Source of the DNA: CBDFGS01 sp965247255
GTDB taxonomy: Bacteria; Chloroflexota; Dehalococcoidia; Lucifugimonadales; CAUZJF01
DNA: 64,000 bases
Assembly (NCBI GenBank): GCA_965247255.1
Contig: CBDFGS010000009.1
Coordinates: 496,001-560,000, forward strand
Reading direction: 5' to 3'
A model generated the notes under the pieces. That model saw only the letters and a program-made list of their open reading frames with translations, was not told the DNA's origin and did no database searches. A program made the translations under genes and the position numbers. Below, in pieces: positions 8,175-17,463 of the stretch (positions within the stretch are counted from its first letter, which is position 1; each line of letters opens with the position of its first letter).

Positions 8175-9494
8175 CCCGAATCCACCGACGGACAGGGATG
8201 GACGACGTGAGGACAGCGGAAGGGGGTGAGGGAGTTACAGGCGTGATGATCCGGGCTCGAATTTGGGTAGACGGGAGGTTGGCGGGCGGTCTGCAGGCGC
8301 TTTTGGGGGCACCGATGGCGGCCTACAGTGGCTGTGGCGAGCCAGATGGCGGGATAGGACACGGCAAGAGGCGCTCGCGGACTGGGCTGGCGCGAGTTTG
8401 CGGGGACGTTGGGTTGGCTGGTGGGTCAGTGGCGGACGGGCTCCGTCAGGCTGGGAGTGGAATGGCTCGCAGTCGGGCCAGGGCGCGGCTGAACTGCTCC
8501 TCCCAGGGCCAGCGCCGGGGAAGCTGCAGGGTCAATCGGCGTGCCGAGCGGGTGATCCGTCCGGCCAAGGCAAAGACCCGTCGTCTGAGGGTCTTGGTGG
8601 TCACGATCTGCTGACCCAGGCCGATGCGGGCTGTCCAGCGGGCCAGGTTGTGCGCCATCACCTGTACCGCCAGCCAGGCGCCGTTGGCGGCGAAACGGCC
8701 CGAGGGGAGATGGTTCAGCCCCACGCCGTACTTGAGGTCGCGTATCGCATTCTCGATCTCGGCGTGACGGCGATGATCGGCCTCCAGTTCCAGCGTCTCC
8801 CCGTCCCGGTCGGTGATGAAGCCGTGATAGCTGTAGGTGGCGAAGAGAGCCAGTTGAGAACAGGGCGCCGGCTTCACCCGCCGGACGATGAGCCGTACCG
8901 GCGCGGCGTCCGCCTCGGCCTGGAACGGGGTGTAGGTGGTCTCGGCCACATCGGCGGCGCCGTCCATCCAGTAAGGAATCGGCGTCCAGGCATCTTCGGG
9001 TATCGCCTCGATGAGATTCCGCAGGCGGGCGCGCTGGCGGATGGCGATGGAGAAGCGGACATCCATCCGGCGGCAGACGGCGACCACGGCGTGGGTATAG
9101 AAGCCGCTGTCGGCCCGCACCGTGAGTTGGCCCCTGGCTCCGCAGTAGCGCACCCGCCCCACCGTTTCACGCAGGAAGTGGGCAGCGCCGCGGGCGGTGT
9201 TAGCCCGGCCCTCGCGCAGGCGGGCCATCAGCACGTCGCCGGTGCCGGCGGCGACGGCCAGCAGCGGGTGATAGCCCCGCGCACCGGTGTAGCCGTGGTG
9301 GCGGGCGCCCTCCTTGGCCAGTCCGTAGGTCTCGCAGATCGTCGAATCAAGGTCGATGGTGAATGGTGCGTCGCCGGGTCCGGCACCGGCCTTCCAGACC
9401 CGGGCCAGCAACTCGCGGCTCACCCGGTCCAGTTGGCGGACATGGCCCCACCTGAAGCTGCGCAGGAAGGTGCCCAGGGTGGAGGGAGCCTTAG
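8175..9494 (-). mobile_element. IS1380-family element, copy 1, truncated
   Basis: The left inverted repeat CCCGAATCCACCGACGGA begins at 8175 inside the restriction-methylation gene. The element runs to 9494, where a second IS1380 copy begins. Its transposase starts abruptly at KAPSTLGTFLRSF, about 92 residues into the family protein, so its right end and the 5' part of its gene are gone. Confidence 0.85.
8446..9494 (-). pseudogene. IS1380 transposase, 5'-truncated
   Basis: It matches the full-length neighbour (9616-10941) from KAPSTLGTFLRSF to the C-terminal IPLPA. It keeps the acidic catalytic motifs TIDLDSTICETYG, LTVRADSGFY and AEIENAIRDLKYG but lacks the first 90 or so residues. The open frame continues into the adjacent element as far as 9666, but that extension is an antisense read of the neighbour's end, not transposase. 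Confidence 0.85.
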
Positions 9495-11198
9495 CCCGAA
9501 TCCACCGAAGGACGTCCTTGGGGACAGCCCTTGAAGAAGCCAGCGGGTGCTCCTCTGAATCTGGGATAATGGTTTTGGAACAGAAACCCGCCCGGAAACA
9601 AGGAGCACCCAATAGATGCTGCCACAGAACAAACCCGACCGTATCCGCATCCTCTTTGACGACCATCGCCTGGTGGCCAATGCCGGCCTGCTCCTGCCGG
9701 CCACCCTAGCCCGGCACCTGGGCCTGCGGGAACTCGTCGACCATCACCTTGACCTCGGCGGAGCGCCGGGACGGGCGAACACTGGGGACAAGATGCTGAC
9801 GCTGGTCGCTTCCGCGCTGGCAGGCGGCGACTGCATCGACGACGCCGATGCGCTGCGCGCTGGTGGGACGGTTGGTGTTCTAGGCTGCGTGGTCAAGGCG
9901 CCATCCACCCTGGGGACCTTCCTGCGCAGCTTCCGGTGGGGGCATGTCCGTCAACTCGACCGCGTGAGCCGCCAGTTGTTGGCCCGGGCCTGGGCCGCTG
10001 GGGCCGGACCCGGCGACTCGCCCCTGACCATCGACCTGGACTCGACCATCTGCGAGACCTATGGACTGGCCAAGGAGGGAGCGCGCCACCACGGCTATAC
10101 CGGCGCCCGCGGCTATCACCCGCTGCTGGCCATTGCCGCCGGCACCGGCGAGGTGCTGATGTCCCGGCTGCGCGAGGGCCGGGCCAACACCGCCCGTGGC
10201 GCCGCCCACTTCCTGCGTGAGACGGTGGGGCGGGTGCGCTACGGCGGGGCCAGGGGACAACTCACGGTGCGGGCCGACAGCGGCTTCTACGCCCACACTG
10301 TCGTTGCCGCCTGCCGGGAAATGGATGTCCGCTTCTCTATCACCATCCGCCAGCGCGCCAGGCTGCGGGATCTGATCGAGGCGATACCAGAGGAGGACTG
10401 GACTCCCATTCCCTACTGGATGGACGGCGCCGCCGATGTCGCCGAGACGACTTACACCCCGTTCCAGACCAAGCCGGACGCCGCGCCGGTGCGGCTCATT
10501 GTCCGGCGGGTGAAGCCGACGCCCGGTTCCCAGCTCGCCCTCTTCGCCAGATACAGCTATCACGCCTTCATCACCGACCGCGATGGGGAGACGCTGGAAC
10601 TGGAGGCCGATCATCGCCGCCACGCCGAGGTCGAGAACGCCATACGCGACCTCAAGTACGGCGTCGGGCTGAACCACATGCCGTCGGCGCGCTTCGCCGC
10701 CAACGGCGCCTGGCTGGCGGTCCAGGTGATGGCGCATAACCTGGACCGCTGGACGGCGCGGATTGGTCTGGGCGAGCGGACCGTGATCACCAAGACCCTC
10801 AGGCGGCGGGTCTTCGCTCTGGTGGGACGGATCACCCGCTCGGCGCGCCGCCTCACTTTGCATCTCCCCCGGCGCTGGCCTTGGGAAACCCAGTTCACTC
10901 GCGCCTTGGCCCGGCTGCAAGCCATTCCGTTCCCGGCCTGACGGCCAGCCTGCAACTGACCCAACGTCCCCGCAATCTCGCGCCACCCCGGTCGCGAGAG
11001 TCCCCTGCTGCGTATCCTCTCGCCTTCCCGCGCATCGCAACTCCCGCATAGGGCCTTAGGGGCCCTGTGCGGCCACTGAAGACCGCCCGCCGGCCTCCCA
11101 TCTACCCCAAGACCCCAGGCCATCTCCCCTGTAGCTCCCTCACCCACCCCCTTCCGCTGCCCTCACGCCGTCCATCGGTGTCCTTCGGTGGATTCGGG
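9495..11198 (+). mobile_element. IS1380-family element, copy 2, complete (1,704 bp)
   Basis: It is bounded by perfect inverted repeats CCCGAATCCACCGAAGGAC (left) and its complement (right end 11198). The symmetry extends into the flanks (CCTTAG on the left, CTAAGG on the right), so there is no direct target duplication here. It is the same length as the inverted copy at 43514-45217 and its transposase differs from that one at a single residue. It joins truncated IS1380 copy 1 on the left and half of an IS3-family element on the right. Confidence 0.93.
9616..10941 (+). CDS. IS1380-family transposase, full length
   Basis: This 441-residue DDE transposase mobilises its own element. The catalytic acidic motifs are TIDLDSTICETYG, LTVRADSGFY and VENAIRDLKYG, with the family's GARHHGYTGARGYHPLL between the first two. 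The start ATG follows shortly after the left inverted repeat and gives the expected family length. It appears intact. It differs from the 43771-45096 copy by one residue in AHNLDRWTARIG, where the other copy has Ala in place of Asp. Confidence 0.93.
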   Translation: MLPQNKPDRIRILFDDHRLVANAGLLLPATLARHLGLRELVDHHLDLGGAPGRANTGDKMLTLVASALAGGDCIDDADALRAGGTVGVLGCVVKAPSTLGTFLRSFRWGHVRQLDRVSRQLLARAWAAGAGPGDSPLTIDLDSTICETYGLAKEGARHHGYTGARGYHPLLAIAAGTGEVLMSRLREGRANTARGAAHFLRETVGRVRYGGARGQLTVRADSGFYAHTVVAACREMDVRFSITIRQRARLRDLIEAIPEEDWTPIPYWMDGAADVAETTYTPFQTKPDAAPVRLIVRRVKPTPGSQLALFARYSYHAFITDRDGETLELEADHRRHAEVENAIRDLKYGVGLNHMPSARFAANGAWLAVQVMAHNLDRWTARIGLGERTVITKTLRRRVFALVGRITRSARRLTLHLPRRWPWETQFTRALARLQAIPFPA

Positions 11199-11430
11199 CT
11201 AAGGTCAACGTCTTTGTCCACCACAGCCTGGAAGAGCTTGTAGCGGCTATGGAGGGCTTCGTAAGGTACTACAACTACGAGCGCTATCACGAGGCTTTGG
11301 GGAACATCACGCCGGCGGATATGTACCACGGACGCCAAGACGCCATACTGGCGACGAGACAGGAGGTGAAGCAAAAGAGTCTAGCCGAACGGAGGTTGGC
11401 AAATCTGAGAACTGCCTGAGCCGGTTAGCG
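11199..11430 (+). pseudogene. IS3-family OrfB, 3' half (other half at 45.2 kb)
   Basis: The frame from 11207 to the stop at 11417-11419 encodes VNVFVHHSLEELVAAMEGF, then RYYNYERYHEALGNITPADM and YHGRQDAILATRQEVKQ, the C-terminal end of an IS3-family integrase (YNYERYHEALGN is diagnostic). There is no start and the sequence begins at the IS1380 edge. The codon interrupted here matches the break in the 5' half at 45218. An inverted-repeat-like GCCTGAGCCGG near the stop resembles the outer end at about 46400 (CCTGGCTCAGG). Confidence 0.85.
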
Positions 11431-11904
11431 TCCAAGTTGCACGCTTTAAAGGCTCCCCTTTTGTCCCACTTGTTTTGACGACGTACACCAGGGACATCAC
11501 GGAGCGGATGGACGACATGCTCACACGGCACGGCTTCCGGGTGGCGGTGATGAAGGCCGACGCCGTTGCCCCGGAACGGCGGGAGGCGTGGGTGGCGGAC
11601 AGGGTGAAGCAGGGCATAGACGTGATGATCTGCCACCCCAGGCTGGTGCAGACGGGGTTGGACTTGATCGACTTCCCAACCCTGATTTGGTACGAAACTG
11701 ATTACAGCGTCTACGTAATGCGGCAGGCGTCGCGGCGGTCGTGGCGCATCGGGCAGACCAGGCCGGTGAAGGTGGTGTTCATGTCCTACCGGAACACCCT
11801 CCAGGCGGACGCGCTGAAGCTGGTGGCGAAGAAGCTGCAAAGCTCACTGGCGGTGGAGGGCGAGCTGCCGGAGGACGGGCTGGCCGCCTACGGCGACGAC
11901 GGGG
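11431..11904 (+). pseudogene. SNF2-family helicase C-terminus, copy 1, exon 1
   Basis: It encodes the second RecA-like domain of a SNF2-type ATPase: MDDMLTRHGFRVAVMKADAV, GIDVMICHPRLVQTGLDLID and motif VI, QASRRSWRIGQTRPVKVVF. The N-terminal ATPase half is absent; the frame begins at the edge of the IS3 remnant. It is interrupted at 11905 by a group II intron and resumes at 14642, giving the in-frame junction YGDDG-DDLMMALARK. The nearly identical second copy at 15.3 kb reads AYGDDMMMALARK at this point. SNF2 proteins of this type remodel protein-DNA complexes and often sit in mobile or defence islands. This one is a fragment and unlikely to work. Confidence 0.8.
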
Positions 11905-12388
11905 GTGCGCCAAGAAGCGCGTAGGTTGAATGTTCCAGATGTGGAACCCGGCCAGGAGTGGGCCGGTGGCTAGGGAAGCAGGCACGGGGGCCAGAGGCCG
12001 AACCGTGTCTGAAGCCTTCCCGACAATGTGGCGGCGGCCACCCTACTGAACCGCGCGCTGCTAGCCAGAGTGTCGTTACGGTTACGAAAGAAACTGCTGT
12101 TTGAAGCGTCGCCGAACCACCCGCTCACGGTAGGGCGAGGGTGGAGTCATCGGAATCTCTGCCTCGCCGTTGCAGAGATAGCCCTGTAAGGGCAGGGATG
12201 TCGTACTCCCTTTGACCGGCATCCTCCGATGACGAGCGCGGCAACGAGCCGTGCAAGACGTATAGGCAGAACCTACGACGACACGCAGACGCAACCTACG
12301 TGAACTTGGGAACCACGTTCAGCTCCCCGGTAACGGAGTTACTCCAAGCAAACGCCTGCGAGCCACAGGTGCAGCGCCACCACGCTAC

Positions 12389-12607
12389 CTACAAAGGCTT
12401 CCTAGGGAAACGACTAAGCAGGAAGGCATACACGCTGCCGGCGGCAATTCCGCTGACAAACCAACCGATTACCAGGTACGGAAACGCCAGGTAGTCGCCC
12501 AGGTAGGTAGTCACAAAAGTGCTACCTACTCCGGCAACAGATGCCGACCCTATAACGTGCCGGTACTTCCTGAACCATCGGGCCGCAGACTTAGCAATGT
12601 CGTTCAT
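12389..12607 (-). CDS. Small membrane protein encoded antisense inside the group II intron
   Basis: The family is unrecognised. The 72-residue frame is protein-like rather than chance. A charged start (AARWFRKYRHV) is followed by two hydrophobic stretches, VIGSASVAGVGSTFVTTYLG and YLVIGWFVSGIAAGSVYAFL, and a basic tail SRFPRKPL, as in a small two-helix membrane protein. The start is ATG at 12605-12607, with a modest AAGGGC a few bases upstream. It lies on the strand opposite the intron and its reverse transcriptase, between the 5' ribozyme domains and the maturase gene. It could be a small cargo gene carried in an intron loop or a decayed insertion. Confidence 0.5.
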   Translation of the reverse strand: MNDIAKSAARWFRKYRHVIGSASVAGVGSTFVTTYLGDYLAFPYLVIGWFVSGIAAGSVYAFLLSRFPRKPL

Positions 12608-12825
12608 GAAGCCCTTACCCCTATCGGGTAGTCATACAGCATGGTGGCATACCGAAACTTGCAGGTCAACAAGGAGCCAAAACCGGGGTAGGCCAGCCTG
12701 CGGCCAATGCCGGACGTGGGGCAGAGCCCTCGTAGTAGTCCGAGGTTGGGAAAGCCGACCGCCTGGCGAAGGAGGGCAGTTAGACGAGTGCAGAACACAA
12801 GCGAACTAAGCCAGAGGAGGGATGT

Positions 12826-14538
12826 ATGAACCCGACGAAGATGGCAGAAAAGCAAAGGTTCTTGGCAAAGACGGCCAGTGAGCATCCAGACCACAGGTTC
12901 TCCAACCTGTACGACCTTTTGCACTGGGACTGCTGGATGCACATATCGGCTGAAAGGGTACTGGCGCGACAGGGTAGCCAGACCGACGGCGTGGATAACG
13001 TGACGCGGGCTGCGTTCAAGAGGGACTACGAGCGCCACATGACGGCGCTCCTCGACCAACTGAGGCGCAGAACGTACGAGCCGCAACCCGTCCGGAGAGT
13101 CTACATACCCAAGCACGATGGCAAGAAGCGCCCGCTGGGCATCCCCGCCCTGCGGGATCGCATTGTGCAGGAAGCACTTCGGGCCATCCTCGACCCGATT
13201 TACGAGTCGGACTTCTATCGACATTCCTACGGCTTCCGAAAAGGTCGTCGCACCATGGACGCAATCGCAGTCCTCATGCCTCTGTTCAACAGCAGCATAA
13301 AGCACTACTACGTGATTGAAGGCGACCTCCAGAGCTACTTCGACACCGTCCATCATCGGACGCTCATGAAGCTGCTGCGGAGGAGACTGAAGGACAGGGC
13401 ACTACTGGACTTGCTCTGGAAGTTCCTGAAATCGGGCGTGATGGAGGGGGGCCTCTTCTCGCACACCGACTCCGGTGTGCCACAAGGAGGGGTAATCTCC
13501 CCGCTGCTAGCCAACGTCTATCTCAACGAGTTTGACAAGTGGGCGGCGGCACAGTGGGACCTCGACCCTAACGCTCGACGCGGGAGAAGGCGGGCGGGTC
13601 TCGGCAACTACAAGATGGTGCGCTACGCAGACGACTTCGTGGTCGTCGGCAACGGCACCAAAGCCGAGGTCAAGGCCACCAAACAGGCCATACAGCAGTT
13701 TCTGGAGACCAAACTCCACCTGACGCTATCGGAAGAAAAGACGGTCATCACCCACGTCAACGACGGCTTCGACTTCCTGGGTTTCCATATCCAGCGCAAG
13801 CCGGTCAACGGCAGGTGGGCCGTTCACCTTCGACCGACGGCCAAGGCCAAGGAGCGAGTGAAACGGAAGCTCAACGACCTGACTTCCAGGAACTGGACTT
13901 GGATGGACGAGCACACCCGATTGACGACCCTGAACGCTATCGTACGGGGCTGGGCCGAATACTACCGGTACACCAGCTTCTTGCGAGACATCGGAGAAAT
14001 CACCGAGTTCGCATGGTTCCGCTACCTCTACTGGTTGCGGAAGAAGCATAAGGGAAGTCACAAGGGACAGCTTATCCGTGAAAAGACCAGAATGCTCCAC
14101 GGCAGAACCCGCTGGTACGCAGAGGTGCGCGAAGGTGGTAACACGCTGGAAGCGTACCAATGGCTCCCCACCCGGCAGGAACTTGACCGCCAACGCTACC
14201 GACGGAAGGGGGAAGCGGAGTCCCCGCACCCCTACCTGTCCGGCCACGCGCCAGCGGCAAGCGACCATCCACAGGGAGAAACCGGCCCAGATGAGCGGAT
14301 ATACACGGCAACGGTCGGGATAAGTAACCACACACGTGGCGAACCCCTCGACTTTGCCGAACAGCGACTCAGGGCAAAGGTGCGTGACGGCATGAAGTGC
14401 CGGAAGTGTGGTTCTCGGACAGACCTACATGTCCACCATACGGAAGGTATGAAGTCGCACGTGCTCAATAACCTGACCACGCTCTGCCGGACGTGCCATA
14501 AGGCCGTACACCGTTCGAGCCAACTACAAACCGTCTAA
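12826..14538 (+). CDS. ltrA: Group II intron reverse transcriptase/maturase with HNH domain
   Basis: This intron-encoded protein supports splicing and retrohoming. In order: reverse transcriptase blocks (VYIPKHDGKKRPLGIPALRD, SYGFRKGRRTMDAI, VIEGDLQSYFDTVHH, GVPQGGVISPLLANVYLNEF, and the catalytic MVRYADDFVVVG), a maturase domain X (ARKVKRKLNDL-like stretch followed by WAEYYRYTSFL), and a C-terminal HNH nuclease in which CRKCG and CRTCHKAVH flank LHVHHTEG. The 570-residue length is normal. The start ATG is preceded by AGAGGAGGG. The frame is intact, so the intron may still be mobile. The stop falls 4 bases before domain V. Confidence 0.95.
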   Translation: MNPTKMAEKQRFLAKTASEHPDHRFSNLYDLLHWDCWMHISAERVLARQGSQTDGVDNVTRAAFKRDYERHMTALLDQLRRRTYEPQPVRRVYIPKHDGKKRPLGIPALRDRIVQEALRAILDPIYESDFYRHSYGFRKGRRTMDAIAVLMPLFNSSIKHYYVIEGDLQSYFDTVHHRTLMKLLRRRLKDRALLDLLWKFLKSGVMEGGLFSHTDSGVPQGGVISPLLANVYLNEFDKWAAAQWDLDPNARRGRRRAGLGNYKMVRYADDFVVVGNGTKAEVKATKQAIQQFLETKLHLTLSEEKTVITHVNDGFDFLGFHIQRKPVNGRWAVHLRPTAKAKERVKRKLNDLTSRNWTWMDEHTRLTTLNAIVRGWAEYYRYTSFLRDIGEITEFAWFRYLYWLRKKHKGSHKGQLIREKTRMLHGRTRWYAEVREGGNTLEAYQWLPTRQELDRQRYRRKGEAESPHPYLSGHAPAASDHPQGETGPDERIYTATVGISNHTRGEPLDFAEQRLRAKVRDGMKCRKCGSRTDLHVHHTEGMKSHVLNNLTTLCRTCHKAVHRSSQLQTV

Positions 14539-14542
14539 TGGA

Positions 14543-14576
14543 GAGCCGGGTGCCGCGAAAGTGGCACGCCCGGTTC
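14543..14576 (+). ncRNA. Group II intron domain V
   Basis: This is a 34-base hairpin with the catalytic AGC triad near its 5' side (GAGCCGGG), a GAAA tetraloop capping the stem between TGCCGC and GTGGCA, and a closing CCCGGTTC. These are the standard features of the intron's catalytic core. Confidence 0.9.
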
Positions 14577-14641
14577 GGTGAGAGGGATGGCGCAAACCAG
14601 TCGGAGCAATCCGGCCATCGGCGGCGCTGTCCCTACTCAAT

Positions 14642-15120
14642 ACGACCTGATGATGGCCCTGGCCCGGAAGATCGTCAGCGGAGAGGAGGATGAGGCCGAG
14701 ACGGTGGAGGAGGTCTTCGCCCAGGCCAGGGACACCGAGGCCGCTTCGGAAGAGTTCCTGGTGGACGACGGCTGGAAGGTCGTCGAAGTCGAGCCGGAGG
14801 CTGCCCCGGCCAACGGCAACGGTCACCACGCTGACGCCATCGGGCCGACGGTCGAGCTGGTCCTGGGTAGCGGCCACCACGCCAACGGGAACGGCAACGG
14901 CCATGCGCCCGCCCCGGTCAATGGGAGCGGCAACGGCCACCACGACGAGGCCCTTGAGCCGCAGCAGACGCTGTTCTCCTGGGCGGAGTTCATGGCCGAG
15001 GAGCCGGTGAAGCCGAAGGGCCGCAGCCGCAAGGTCCAGCTCGCAACGGCATCCCTGTTCGATTGGGCGCTTACCCTTGAACAGGAGCGGGAGAAGGAGT
15101 TGGTCGGCGCAGGCCGCTAG
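14642..15120 (+). pseudogene. SNF2-family helicase C-terminus, copy 1, exon 2
   Basis: It continues the helicase frame after the intron: DLMMALARKIVSGEEDEAET, then VDDGWKVVEVEPEA. Next comes a low-complexity linker rich in Asn, Gly and His (NGNGHH, HHANGNGNGHAPAP, NGSGNGHH) and a basic C-terminus ending at the TAG at 15118-15120. The linker is probably disordered. A run of A6G8 follows the stop; A6GG pairs with CCT6 at 15190-15200 and may be a terminator. Confidence 0.75.
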
Positions 15121-15213
15121 GCCGCTCAAAAAAGGGGGGGGTCGTCGCTGCGAGTGCGGCGGCCTCCCCCTGGCTTCCGATGTATGCGGCCTTTTTTGCG
15201 TTTGACGCTGACG

Positions 15214-16004
15214 ATTTGCCCTGTGTGCCTGTCGGCACATCTCGCAGACCCTGATTACATCGCGGCTGTCGCAGGAGAAGCTGACGGTCTCGGGTTCGTC
15301 CCAGCGGATGGAAGGACGCCGGGTGCTGGTCTACGCAACGCACACCGGGACCAGGGACATCACCAAGCGGATGGACGACATCCTCACCCGGCACGGGTTC
15401 CGGGTGGCGGTGATGAAGGCCGACGCGGTGGCCCCCGAACGCCGTGAGGCGTGGGTCGCCGATAGGGTCAAGCAGGGCATCGACGTGATGATCTGCCACC
15501 CCCGCCTGGTGCAGACGGGCCTCGACCTCATCGACTTCCCAACCTTGGTCTGGTTCGAGACTGATTACAGTGTGTACGTCTCCAGGCAGGCGTCGCGCCG
15601 GTCGTGGCGCATCGGGCAGACCCGCCCGGTCAAGGTGGTATTCATGTCCTACAAGAACACCCTACAGGCCGACGCCCTCAAGCTGGTGGCGAAGAAGATG
15701 CAAAGCTCGCTGGCCGTCGAGGGAGAGCTGCCGGAGGACGGGCTGGCCGCCTACGGCGACGACATGATGATGGCCCTGGCCCGCAAGATCGTCAGCGGCG
15801 AGGAGGAGGAGGACGAGGACGAGACGATGGAGGAGGTGTTCGCCCAGGCCAGGAACGCCGAGAGCGAGGCCGAGGAGCTGTTGGTGGACGACGGCTGGAA
15901 GCTGGTAGAGAGCCTGCCGCGTGCTGGACACGGGGTCGAGCCGGAGACCGTCTCGGTGAACGGCAACGGCCACGCCGACGTCTTCGGCATCGGGCCGAGT
16001 ATGG
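15214..16004 (+). pseudogene. SNF2-family helicase C-terminus, copy 2, truncated at both ends
   Basis: It parallels copy 1 almost residue for residue: MDDILTRHGFRVAVMKADAV, QASRRSWRIGQTRPVKVVF, GDDMMMALARKIVSGEEEED, VDDGWKLVE and NGNGHADVFG. The frame is open back to a TGA near 15214 and has no ATPase N-terminus, so only the second RecA domain and tail survive. After GIGPSM (about 16004) the similarity to copy 1 ends and the sequence switches to an unrelated remnant on the other strand. No intron is present at the corresponding YGDD site. The annotated ATG at 15308 is simply the first internal methionine. Confidence 0.75.
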
Positions 16005-16095
16005 GTCTCCCGAAGCCTCCATTTCGCGAATAAGTATCTCTACCGCCGCGGGATCTTCAAAGTCTGGCTCAGCCGCATATGCCCCGCCTTGACAA

Positions 16096-17463
16096 GAGGT
16101 TACGTCAATAGGTGTGTAAACGACATCAGGCGGCGACCTTCTCAGCCGTTGATTCAATGGCGATTCCATCCGCATACTGTGCACCGAGATAGACGTCTTC
16201 GATCAACTCAGGGGCCTTCAGACGCCTGAAGCGCTGTTCGGCGACCATCAACATTTTCCAGATCACCGCTATCGCCCGATCGACCCTCTTGTAGCGCTTG
16301 GCGGCATCGGTCCGAAGCCTGAGGGCCGCGAAGGGTGATTCTACCGGGTTCGTCGTGCGAAGGTGCCCCCAGTGCTCCTTTGGGAAGTCATAGAAGGTGA
16401 CCATGCGGTCCCAGTCCCGCTCCAAGGCCTCTGAGGCCGCCTCGTAGGAATGGTCGCCGCACCACCTGGTGAACACCGTCCTGAGCCGCTCAGCCTCTGT
16501 CCGAGTCGGCGCGTAGGGGATAGTACGCAGCATGAGCTTGGCCTGGTCCTGTTGTCGCTTTGGAAGCTTGGCGAGCACGTTTACGATCTTGTGGTTCCAG
16601 CAGCGTTGCTCTGCCGCCTGCGGATAGACGTTGCGCAGAGCTCCCCAGATGCCCAGGTGTCCGTCTCCAACCACCAGCCTCGGGCACTCCAGCCCGCGGC
16701 GCCTCATGTCCCTGAGCACATCGGACCAGTTCTCTGTGGACTCCCTGTATCCGGGAACAGCGCTCACCACCACCTTGCTCCCGTCGCTCAGGGCCGCCAT
16801 CACCACCAGTACTGCCGCCTTCTCCTTCTCAAGACCAGCCTTGACGTAGACTCCATCCACCCACATGTAGACCACTTCCAGGTCATCGAGGGGCCGGCTG
16901 CGCCATTGGGCAAGCTCATCGTTCCACTTGGACTTCAACCGGGCCGCCGTGCTCGCCGATACCGGTGCGTCCTCTCCCAGCAGCCCCCGCAAAGCCAGAT
17001 CGAAGTCGCCTTCGGATAGACCGTGCAGGTACAGCTCGGGGATCAACTCAGCAACCTTCCTGGTCCTGTTGACGAACAGCGGCAGCAGCCGGCTCTCGAA
17101 CTGCTCCTCGGTATCGCGGACTCGCGGCCGCCTCAGCTGTATCGTTCCCGAACTCAGCGTAAGCCTCCGGGCTCTGCCGTATCCGTTCCGATAGCCGGTA
17201 TCGTTGTCCGAGTCGGATCTGAGCGCCGACTTCGCCCTTCCCAGAAACGCCGTCACCTCCTCCTCCAGCAACTCCTGGATCAGCCTCTGGACCTGGCTTC
17301 GCACCCAATCCTCCAACTGCTCCCACTCCGGCCTTGACTCCGACCTACTCTCAGTGCTTTCCTTCCTCATGGGCGGTCTATCTCCTCTCTTGGGCCTCGA
17401 GACCGTGTTGTTCAGAGAGAAGGTACACCGCCTGACTGTTTACACACTTTTTGAAGATACCTC
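16096..17463 (-). mobile_element. IS256-family element, copy 1, with 8-base target duplication
   Basis: The terminal repeats both begin GAGGT and include GTGTGTAAAC near the inner edge (left GAGGTTACGTCAATAGG, right complement of GAGGTATCTTCAAAAAG). The 8-base direct repeat CTTGACAA flanks the element at 16088-16095 and 17464-17471, marking a clean single insertion. Confidence 0.92.
16126..17370 (-). CDS. IS256-family (mutator-type) transposase, full length
   Basis: This 414-residue transposase has the mutator/IS256 organisation: an N-terminal region with LIQELLEEEVTAFLG and YRNGYGRARRLTLSSGTIQL, the first catalytic Asp in VVYMWVDGVYVKAGLE, the second in PRLVVGDGHLGIWGAL, the WNHKIVNVL segment, and the C-terminal TTNPVESPFAALRLRTDA containing the catalytic Glu. 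It is intact, unlike the second copy at 40.6-41.8 kb. The start chosen is the first ATG after the right inverted repeat. Confidence 0.93.
   Translation of the reverse strand: MRKESTESRSESRPEWEQLEDWVRSQVQRLIQELLEEEVTAFLGRAKSALRSDSDNDTGYRNGYGRARRLTLSSGTIQLRRPRVRDTEEQFESRLLPLFVNRTRKVAELIPELYLHGLSEGDFDLALRGLLGEDAPVSASTAARLKSKWNDELAQWRSRPLDDLEVVYMWVDGVYVKAGLEKEKAAVLVVMAALSDGSKVVVSAVPGYRESTENWSDVLRDMRRRGLECPRLVVGDGHLGIWGALRNVYPQAAEQRCWNHKIVNVLAKLPKRQQDQAKLMLRTIPYAPTRTEAERLRTVFTRWCGDHSYEAASEALERDWDRMVTFYDFPKEHWGHLRTTNPVESPFAALRLRTDAAKRYKRVDRAIAVIWKMLMVAEQRFRRLKAPELIEDVYLGAQYADGIAIESTAEKVAA

Larger units (their letters stand above)
11905..14641 (+). mobile_element. Group II intron with encoded reverse transcriptase
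   Basis: The 5' end reads GTGCGCC (group II consensus GUGYG). A 34-base domain V is at 14543-14576, a domain VI-like stem pairs GGGATGGCG with CGCTGTCCC, and the 3' end is ACTCAAT (ending AY, with an A eight bases from the end as candidate branch point). Removing 11905-14641 rejoins the helicase frame without a stop. The 5' RNA portion ahead of the reverse transcriptase is about 920 bases, longer than the usual 500-700, and part of that excess is a 220-base segment carrying an antisense ORF (12389-12607). Confidence 0.88.

Noticed and set aside
8446..9666. A 406-codon minus frame that looks like a novel N-terminus fused to an IS1380 transposase
   Set aside because: The first 57 codons are an antisense read of the neighbouring IS1380 copy's end; only the part up to 9494 is transposase.
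9880..11049. A 389-codon antisense frame over the IS1380 transposase (repeated at 43663-44832 and 24727-25941)
   Set aside because: Shadow of the GC-rich transposase gene; its composition is Gly/Arg/Ala/Pro-rich and it changes with the sense codons.
14578..14641. Translation of the helicase exon 2 frame from an upstream ATG at 14578
   Set aside because: Those codons fall within intron domain VI; the exon resumes at 14642.
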